From contig NC_135726.1 of the NCBI RefSeq assembly GCF_964656455.1, positions 22,207,168 through 22,271,167 on the forward strand: a stretch of DNA of 64,000 bases. The letters run 5' to 3'. Shown here piece after piece: positions 56,455 through 64,000 of the stretch. Source of the stretch: Halichoerus grypus. Lineage: Eukaryota; Chordata; Mammalia; Carnivora; Phocidae. The position numbers and the translations under genes were made by a program. Below the pieces are notes generated by a model. That model ran no database searches, was not told the DNA's origin, and was given only the letters and a program-made list of their open reading frames with translations. Every line of letters starts with the position of its first letter. Positions within the stretch are counted from its first letter, which is position 1.

Positions 56455-57581
56455 TCTTATTTAGACTGTGGACTTCTTTACCTTGAGAATTAACTCCTAG
56501 TTAGTTAACAAAATTCTTGCCTTCAGTCCTTCTTTCTTGGAATAGGTGTAAGCGGGAGGAGGTATAGAAAAGAGTGGATTATTGGAATTGAAGGAACAAA
56601 TGGATAGAATGGTCAAACATCAGACATTATCAAATCTGTGAAAATGAAAAGCAAAATCAATAGGGGGAATCACAGAGCACATAAAGGTGGGGATACCTTT
56701 ATAGATTATCTAATCCAAGTCCCTAATTTTATAGTTGGGGACACTGAGGCCCAAGAGAAAGTAAGTCCACTCAGAAAGAGCTAAAGCCCATTTCTTTGAT
56801 GCCTCATCAAGCTAGTATTTTGCACTAATGGTCTAATGTGCTGCATTTGTTAAACTAACTGCATTTCTACATTAATTTTACACCTTTGTGTGATAGTTTT
56901 TTTTCCTGAGGCCCTGAGTCTTGGCTACCTTGGGAGGAAGCTACAGAGTAGCAGGTAAAGACATGTGCTATCCACCTCTAAACTTGCCCCTAAGCTGACT
57001 ATAGTGGAGAGAGCCATCTCTGGTCATACCTGGCATGAGATATAAGACTGCCAATGGCCCTCTATTTTTTCTATGTGAGGAAGAAGCCAGAGAATCGGGT
57101 TCAGAGGAGACACAAGATGCAAAATAATTAATATGTGAAGTGTCAGTTCTTCTGACACCTCTCCATTTGCTCTTGGGATTTCTTGCCATGAAAATAAAAT
57201 AGAGATCTATTGTGACAAAGTAGCAGGAGAGAGGGAAAGGTAAGAGGAATTTTCAAGAATCTTGTATACAGTTAGAAAGCTTTTTTATTGTCCAGTGTTT
57301 ATTTGCAGATAAGTAACCTAAAGCCCAACATTATGCAGCCAACCTAGCACCCAGATTTTTTTCATTCCTAGAAGAGTGCTCTTTTGACCTCCCCAACCAC
57401 CATTATCTGTCGATGTATGATCAAAGACGCAGACTTTCATCTGTTGAAGAAGGGTATTACTCAAGTTCTTTCCTACTTTGTAATCTCTGAATACCTCTGT
57501 TAGCCAGAAAGGGCAGAACCCTGCATTTTGGATAATAATATTTTAAGTTTAAGTAAAGTTTTTATTCCCATCTCAATTTAA
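56455..57581. other. Mostly unique DNA
   Basis: 56680-56830 has MIR-like wording (GGGGACACTGAGGCCCAAGA). No exon recognised in the rest. Confidence 0.45.
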
Positions 57582-57597
57582 AAATTGAAAAAAATCA

Positions 57598-57799
57598 GGG
57601 CTCTGTCCGTTAAGCATCGACTCTCGATTTTGGCTCAGGTCATGATCTCAGGGTCCTGGGATCAAGCCCCATGTGGTCAGGCTCCATGCTCAGCAAGGAG
57701 TCTGCTTAAGGATTCTCTCTTTCTCACTTGCCCTTTGCCTTTTCCCTCACTCACACATGCATGCTCTATCTCTAAAATAAATAAATAAATCTTTTTAAA
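57598..57799 (+). mobile_element. CanSINE, + strand, head damaged
   Basis: Body is intact (TTTTGGCTCAGGTCATGATC, GGATCAAGCCCCATGTGGTC, tail AAATAAATAAATAAATC) but the first part reads GGGCTCTGTCCGTTAAGCAT, missing about 15 bases of the head. Target duplication AA(A/G)TTG(A/G)AAAAAATCA at 57582-57597 and 57800-57815. Confidence 0.92.
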
Positions 57800-57815
57800 A
57801 AGTTGGAAAAAATCA

Positions 57816-58725
57816 AACTCTTTAAATTATAATCTATAGCCTTCTTTTTTGAACTTTTTTTTTGTTTTTTTTTGCTTTGAACATTCTTATCCTGATTAAA
57901 TGTGTTATTATATGTTATGGGACTTACTTAAGGACAAATAAGAAAATACACAGACCTGTTTGCAACATTTTTTTCTTTTTCATATTTCGTATCTTGATTT
58001 CCTCTTAGTTTCACTCATTTGTGACATTTTCCACTTTCAATATACTTTCTCAGTAGCATCCACCTACCCTGAGTTTAATCCCTTGAAAACAAACAGACGT
58101 AACACAACTTTCACATCCTGCTTCTTGACTGCACTATAAATCCAAAGGAATCTCAAAGTTTATTTGTTTCTTGTACAAAAGAATAATGTAAATGATCCTC
58201 TGGTCTCAGAAAAACAATGCTAGAAGTAGATGCTTCAGTTTGGTATAGGAAGTCTCCCTCTCATTTTAGTTAGTATCTATCCTTATAAAATCGCCTCTCA
58301 TGTGATTTCTTCTTGGGTGATAATCACAGTTTCCATGAATTATGAGAAGTGGGGATTTTCAGCATAAGTATCTGCATATACCTTATTAAAACTAATATGC
58401 AGAAAGATAGTTGTTTTATTTATGCCCTCTTTGTAACTATTATATAGCTCAGCCCAGCTAACAGGTGTGAATGGATCAAATGGTCTTGAACATTAATAGT
58501 AACTAATTACTATTAATTAGTTAACAGGATTTTATTTTTCTCTCTGTTGGCACATTTGTGAATTATTCTTATAGATTTGCTGTTACTACGTATAACTTAT
58601 TAAGAATTTAAAGAGGATTGGTATTCCAGCCAAATATATCTGTAATTCATTACTATATATATTCTTAAGTTTCTGTTACATGAATATTCATTTCTGGTTG
58701 TTATTATCAGGAACTATGTGGTCGT
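57816..58725. other. Unique AT-rich DNA, nothing recognised
   Basis: No repeat or exon recognised. Confidence 0.5.
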
Positions 58726-58752
58726 TGGTGGTGGGGGTGGGGGGAGGGGGCT
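58726..58752 (+). other. G-rich tract, possible G-quadruplex
   Basis: GGTGGTGGGGGTGGGGGGAG and further G, with three runs of five or six G separated by single bases. Quadruplex formation is inferred. Confidence 0.5.
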
Positions 58753-58811
58753 GCTGTCCATGGTGCTATGGTTGAGATTTCAGAGGTCCCAAGACTGAAG
58801 AGAATAGGGTA

Positions 58812-58843
<32 letters not shown>

Positions 58844-58854
58844 GTGTGTGTGTG
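58812..58854. repeat. (TG)n microsatellite
   Basis: About 43 bp of TG with one CG step. Confidence 0.95.
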
Positions 58855-58860
58855 AGTGAG

Positions 58861-60285
58861 TGATATGCCTGTATACCTAAGAAAACTTGATGTAACAGGA
58901 AAGCCTAGGATAAAAAGGTATCTAACATTTGCAAAAAGACATTCTAAACACCATGTTGCAGGTGAGGTGATATCTTCCTTTCAGTCCAGTTGCAGGATTT
59001 ACTGAGAAGCCCGAGAGGATGAGGTGGAAGAAGTCATACAGGGATGGTGGTTCAGAACTAAATGTGTGAACATCACCCGAGGGCTGGTGCTTCCCTTTTT
59101 CGGTATTGCCTGAAAAGAGCCCCAAGGTATTATGTAGGACAAGTGAAAGCTACCAAATCTGCCTGGACAAGTATATCTGTGAAGGGGTATTTGTGACACA
59201 TTGTCAAGAAAAATGTAAAAGTGTCTCTGGTTTCTAAGAACTTGCAGTTATCAATACAGAAAGGAATAAAATTATATGGTCTTGTCATCTCTGTTCCTTG
59301 GTGAGTGGATTCAGCTTTATTTTATTTTATTTTTCCAATACTGAGCAGCTATTTCATGTGGGCTCCATTTGGCTTAAGATCATTTCCTTGGCTCTTGGCC
59401 CATGGATGGACTATGTCACCCAACAGCTTCTAAGCTAGTCATCTCTAAATGCTGCCCCATTCTGGTGGGATATAATTCTCATCATTACTGTTAGGGTACT
59501 TGGGGGCCTCTCCAGATGGGTCTACCAATCTGAGCTCTGTGTGTCGTGGTTTTAGATTGCTGGAAAAGGACAACTCCTTCAGCAGGCAAACAATAATGTA
59601 ATATACTGAAATGGAGCTTTGGGGTAGAGAAATTTCCATAACTGTTGAAGTGATCAGACAGGGAACAATAAACTGAGCTGTTTAGGCTGGATGGTATGCT
59701 GTATTGGATGATCTATTCCCTGTTCTCCCACCATGCCTGCCCCATTAGCTGTGGCCATGAAAGTATAGGGAGCCCTCAGGAGTTTTATGGTTTTGCATTT
59801 ATTGCAGCTTGTCTTTATGAATTGTATTTTGTTTGTTAAAAATGAAAAGAAACAAAATATACCCTAAATGTAAACAAGGTTTACAGTGAATGATTCTGGC
59901 TGGCAGTGTTTTAAGCATTTTTATATTTATGTATTATCTACTTTCTAAGATTTCTAAAATGAAAATGCATTGCTCTAATGCCCAAGAGTAAAATGAATAC
60001 AATTAAAAACAAAATCATACAAGACAAAACTTCAAGGCAGAACTTTGGTGTTTGAGTAAAGCTGTCATTGACAACTTGTTGCCTACTCCCAAAAATGAAT
60101 TTACCCACACAGAACATTCGTCTGTTAAACTGATTTTCAGTCATAAACTGAGGCAGTGTCTGAAACTATTGTGGGGGATTTTAAGTTTTGTAGTATTGAG
60201 GTCCATGTCTGTTAGATAAATGCCTCTTTTATTTATTTATTTTTGAGAGGGATGACTCCCCTTTTCAATGCTGTTTGGAAGAATA
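58861..60285. other. Unique DNA, nothing recognised
   Basis: About 1.4 kb without a recognised repeat or exon; 59800-60200 is repeat-free and AT-rich. Confidence 0.45.
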
Positions 60286-60290
60286 CTCTA

Positions 60291-60308
60291 TGGCAGCAGA
60301 GGGCGCCT
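60291..60308 (+). promoter_or_regulatory. CTCF-like binding site
   Basis: TGGCAGCAGAGGGCGCCT. Against the CTCF core CCASYAGRKGGCRS it has one mismatch (first C is G) and contains the AGAGGGCGC centre with its two CpG-associated positions. It lies outside any SINE, in repeat-free sequence, so it could be an old constitutive site. CTCF organises loops and insulates enhancers. Confidence 0.6.
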
Positions 60309-62034
60309 TAAGATCAGGCTGGCCAGTGGCTGGCAAGGGAGCATCTCCGGGGCTGTATATCAATGCACTCTGCATTGTCTTGAACTTCTCTTCATAGACT
60401 CATCACTTTACTTGTCAACCCTGTGATTTTTAGAAAGCTTCTTAATAGCCTTCCATCTCAAATTTATCATTTAAAATGAGAAAAAGTATTTGCAATACAT
60501 GTAGCAAAGAATTAACACATTTTCATATGTATATATGTAGATATGTGTGGGCATGTATGAATATATGTGTATATATAATTATTTTAAAAGACATAACATT
60601 CAGTACCAGAAAAAAAGTGCAGAAAGAAAAAGAAAGAGTCAATAAAATGAAAGGATGTTAACTTCTCTCCTTCTCAAAGGAGTCCCCTTTGTTTTGCTCA
60701 CATGTTGGGTAGATGGCAAATTTGTTGTAACATTTAGATGATTCATTTCTATGATAGGCCTAAAATAATACCTAACATCAGAAAGTGGCTTGGTAAGTGA
60801 TTTATGCCTTTCAGAAGCCTTTGGGAAGAGGAGATATATTGTCCAACCAGTATTTATAGGCCCAGACATGGGGGTCAGACTCCTGAGAAGAGAATCAGTT
60901 GTCGGCAGCAGAAACGGGTGGGGGAATATGCCACATTCTGGTTTTTAGGACAGGACTCCTGGGGGCTACTAATACTGTGAAACCAAGACAGAAGTCCAAT
61001 TTATACAATGATTTATCAGAATGTAAGTTCATCTCCTAGTACATTAATACTCATCTTTTTTTCCATCTCCTATCTCTTCCTTCTTTACCTTTGCTCCCTC
61101 CTCCCTCCCTCTCATTATCATCAATATATTTTCCTTATAACTACCTTTAATTGTATACCTTATTCTTTGACTTGTACTGCATATTAGACCATAGATATTT
61201 AGATTGATCAGTCTGTTGATCTATCTATATCAGCTATCTTGCAAGAAATATAATAATATCCTAATTTAGGGTCAATAATGAAATCACAGTCCAGAGTGGT
61301 TAATCAGGCTTGTTGAAGTCACCCAGTAAAAAACATAGTAAGGCCATGATTAAAACCTTAATATTTCTGATACCAAAGCAAATTATTTTAGGTTGGAGAA
61401 ATATTGTGGCTCACCCCAGAGACTCCACATTCCGATAATACAGCAGTGGGACTCATGACAGAACCCAGCCATATTTGATTACACATCAGGCTTATTTCAG
61501 GGATAGGATGTGTCAAGGGCAGACCCTGGTTCGGGGTATGGAGTGATATGGCCTCTTCTGGCACACTAGAAATCTCAGCCCTCTGCCAGCTGCAGACTTT
61601 CTTGACTTCTGGGGGGAAGGTGGGATTTTATTATGTTCTCTTTCAGGAACGTACCAAATCTTTGTATTCTTCCTTGGACATATGTAAACTGATTCTTCAA
61701 ACCTGTAAGCGAGCTGGGTAAATACTTACAGAGTAGCAAGCAGAAAGCAAAGAAAAGGGGGAAAATGTCAATCCCTTACATATGAAAAATAAATTTTAAA
61801 AAATCTTTTAAGACATTATAAAATGTTGCCATATTAGCAGCTCTCAAAACTGGAGTTCCGTTAACCTATGCATGCAGAACTGAAAACATATTTCCTGTGG
61901 TGCCTTCCTGCTGTTCAATGGCAGGAGGAAAGGGGAGAAAGCATCTCACTTACAAGTTTGCAGTGGGAATTATTTTTAACTTAAAAAAGTATGCTATTGA
62001 TAAAATTCTAAATTTTCTTTCATTTTTATGCACG
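60309..62034. other. Mostly unique DNA
   Basis: No exon recognised. 61270-61370 has faint MIR-like wording. Alternating ATATGTGTATAT sequence lies around 60525-60580. Confidence 0.45.
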
Positions 62035-62410
62035 CCCCCCACGTACCCTCTGCTCGAGCCACAGACTATTTCTTACCATTCCCCAAACACGCCAGACTCT
62101 TTCATATTCCATGATTTTGCACATGTTGTTTTTTCTAACAGAGATACCCTGAAAATGAGTTGTGCCTACTCCAAATTTAAAAGGCAGCTAAAATGTCACT
62201 TCCTCTGTCAGACCTTCCCAAATGGCCTCAGGACACTGGGCGTACTCTCTTCACTTTGTTTCTCCCTCTGCTACAGCACTTATCTTCTCATCTTTACAGC
62301 AGACATAGTTCAATTAAATCGCACTCATTAATCTGAGTTTCCCAAGCCTAAAAATGGTGTCTCCTACATTATCTGTCTTCTGGGGTTGACATTAGTGTGA
62401 ACTCAATGTA
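62035..62410 (+). repeat. L2 LINE 3' region
   Basis: TTCATATTCCATGATTTTGC, AAGGCAGCTAAAATGTCACT, TCAGACCTTCCCAAATGGCC, then CTACAGCACTTATCTTCTCA: L2 order. The 144-codon + frame at 61897-62331 overlaps it and is not a gene. Confidence 0.75.
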
Positions 62411-62689
62411 TGTATACATACATACACATGCACACAGATATATACGCATAGATGATTCTCAGCTCCTCCCCTGGACCTTCCTTGCTTTCTATTCAGGAAA
62501 CAATTACATTTTATAAGCTTTTCATTGTAAGGTAAGCTTATTTATAGAAAATAGGAGGACCTCAAAGTAAAAAAAAGGAAAAATAAGTCATTCCAATATG
62601 TATCCAATCTCAGAAAGAGGGGACCGTTTGCCACCCATGAAAGGTAACCATTCCATCCTGATTCCATAGATGATTGTTATTACTCATAG
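62411..62689. other. Unique DNA
   Basis: A short (CATA)n near 62410. Otherwise nothing recognised. Confidence 0.45.
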
Positions 62690-62860
62690 ATGTGAGTTCC
62701 AGTCCTACCTCTGGTCTTGGAAGCTGTAATAACCTGGTTGATTTACGTGCCTGCTCTGACATCTAAGATTTTCATCTATAAATTGGGAATGATTGTACTT
62801 AGAGAGGTTATATGAGGATGAATGGGTGCTTGATACATGGCAGGAGCTGAATACACTGCA
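62690..62860 (+). repeat. MIR SINE remnant
   Basis: TGTGAGTTCCAGTCCTACCT, then CATCTATAAATTGGGAATGA, GAGAGGTTATATGAGGATGA and GATACATGGCAGG. Confidence 0.7.
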
Positions 62861-62989
62861 GCCACCAGTTTTGCTGGCAAATTCAACCCTTGGCTTCACC
62901 AGTAAGTCCTGGAATTGGACATATGCTGATGAATTCACTGATTGGTGTCCTGGGGAAGAGCTGCACCTCGTACCACCAATTGAGTGGCA

Positions 62990-63215
62990 CAGTGGTAGTC
63001 TAAAGGGCACTGGATTAGGAATTAAAGTAGTTGTCTCATCGGACAACAAATGGGAAAGGGTCTTACAGAAAGCTTCACACATATGAACATTTAGATTCTA
63101 GACTAGCCTTCCCAGAAATTACACAGTGATCTTGTGCAAATGATCTCTTTTTAATGTGTCTATTTCCCCACTTGTTAAATGAGAATCATAATATCTAACT
63201 CCCAGCAATTTTTTT
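62990..63215 (+). repeat. Probable MIR remnant
   Basis: GGGCACTGGATTAGGAATTA start, with a disrupted middle, then ATTTCCCCACTTGTTAAATG and AGAATCATAATATCTAACTC. Confidence 0.6.
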
Positions 63216-63239
63216 GGTCTTTAAATAATATTATAATCA

Positions 63240-63440
63240 TGTTGTTTATGGGTTGTTTTCTGCATGTCAGGCACTGGGTGAAGCACTGGGCATGAATCAT
63301 CCCATTTAATAGCACAACATTTCTGTGAAGCAGATGCTACTATCTATTTACCCATGAGGAGATTAAGCCTTCATGGGATGTCAGTAACATGTTCAAGGAA
63401 ACACAGCCAGTTTACCTGTATTTAAAGCTCATGCTTGCAA
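63240..63440 (+). repeat. MIR-class remnant
   Basis: GTCAGGCACTGGGTGAAGCA, ATCATCCCATTTAATAGCAC, CCCATGAGGAGATTAAGCC and CACAGCCAGTTTACCTG run in the order of a common MIR-type repeat. Confidence 0.6.
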
Positions 63441-63479
63441 CTGCTAAATTGTATTGTTTCCCCTTAAATTTAGTTTACT

Positions 63480-63740
63480 CTGAGCTTACTAAGGGCAGGA
63501 TATGGAAGTTAACAGGATAAGCAAAGTCTCTGCTTTCATGAAAGTTGCATTCTAATGGAAAGAAACAGATATAATAACATAGTTTCAATTAGTGATAATA
63601 CATTTGAAGAAAAAAAAAAAAAAAAAAAAAGGAGGATGTGATGACCAGATAAGACAGAAGCCCTTTAGATATCATGGCCAGGAAAGGCCTTTCTGGTTGA
63701 TAACATTTACTACTGGACCTAAATAGTGAGAGGACTGTGT
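63480..63740 (+). repeat. Ancient mammalian-wide repeat with poly-A insert
   Basis: TCTCTGCTTTCATGAAAGTT, then ATCATGGCCAGGAAAGGCCT, resembles the class seen at 40.4 kb. A run of about 21 A lies at 63610-63630. Confidence 0.4.
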
Positions 63741-63929
63741 GTGCTAAAGGGACTCAGTAGCATCTGGGGCACAGCTCAACAAATGTATGCTCAGTGGAAG
63801 CAGAAATCAATCAATGAATCAATCAGCTAGTCTGCCAGTCAGCCAGCCTACAGCTAGACTCAGCCCTTCTGCTAATTGACTGTAAGACCTAGCAGTGACT
63901 CTGAACTCTCCCTGCGTAAGAGGACCTGT

Positions 63930-64000
63930 AAAAGCACTGATGTCCCAGGGTTTCTTAATCAGTTGGTCTGGGGTGGGGCCCAGGTAGCTTAAGGTCTAAC
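63930..64000 (+). repeat. Possible MER5-type start, cut by window end
   Basis: TAATCAGTTGGTCTGGGGTG and GGGCCCAGGTAGCTTAAGG resemble the centre of a MER5 element; it continues past the window. Confidence 0.45.

Noticed and set aside
61897..62331. 144-codon + strand open frame
   Set aside because: Overlaps an L2 LINE remnant read outside its coding part; a chance frame.

Overview
This 64 kb window is mammalian non-coding DNA from a carnivoran. Two repeat families identify the lineage: 19 copies of the tRNA-Lys-derived CanSINE (head GGGGCGCCTGGGTGGCTCAG, body rich in TCTCCCTCTCCC, tail AAATAAATAAAATCTT) and a carnivore-type L1 with a CpG-rich 5' UTR. The SINE body looks more like the arctoid caniform version (bear, panda, seal, mustelid) than the SINEC_Cf of dogs or the felid version; that lineage call is an inference from memory of the families. 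I found no convincing exon of a cellular protein-coding gene, no RNA gene and nothing prokaryotic. The window is best read as intergenic or deep intronic DNA.

Layout. 1-2.5 kb: AT-rich unique DNA with a MIR and a (TG)n. About 2.5-6.7 kb: an ancient L1 on + split by a nested CanSINE and a nested carnivore-L1 3' fragment. 6.7-8.6 kb: two CanSINEs head to head. 8.4-20.7 kb: 12 kb without a CanSINE, holding only old MIR/L2/MER5-like remnants, microsatellites and two candidate conserved non-coding blocks (about 19.5-19.8 and 20.1-20.35 kb). 20.7-21.5 kb: a second inverted SINE pair. 21.734-28.854 kb: the dominant feature, a full-length 7.1 kb L1 on the minus strand with a perfect 16-bp target-site duplication, complete 5' UTR with YY1-type site, ORF1, ORF2, 3' UTR and tail. 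Both ORFs are disabled by point lesions although the endonuclease and reverse-transcriptase signature residues are still readable. 28.9-42.6 kb: old MIR/L2/MER5/MaLR remnants, a composite L1 insertion with an apparent 3' transduction (32.27-32.87 kb), and seven CanSINEs. 43.0-44.2 kb: a perfect 87-bp direct repeat with copies about 1 kb apart, not explained by any repeat I recognise. 44.8-57.8 kb: three MLT1-type LTRs, a possible ERVL-type LTR, a hAT-type remnant and seven more CanSINEs. 57.8-64 kb: mostly unique DNA with a strong CTCF-like site at 60.29 kb and L2/MIR remnants.

The genes do not work together as a pathway: the only coding sequences are two broken L1 ORFs. The points most worth checking are the 87-bp repeat, the composite L1, the CTCF-like site and the SINE-free block with its candidate enhancers. 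I did not find a new biological system here.
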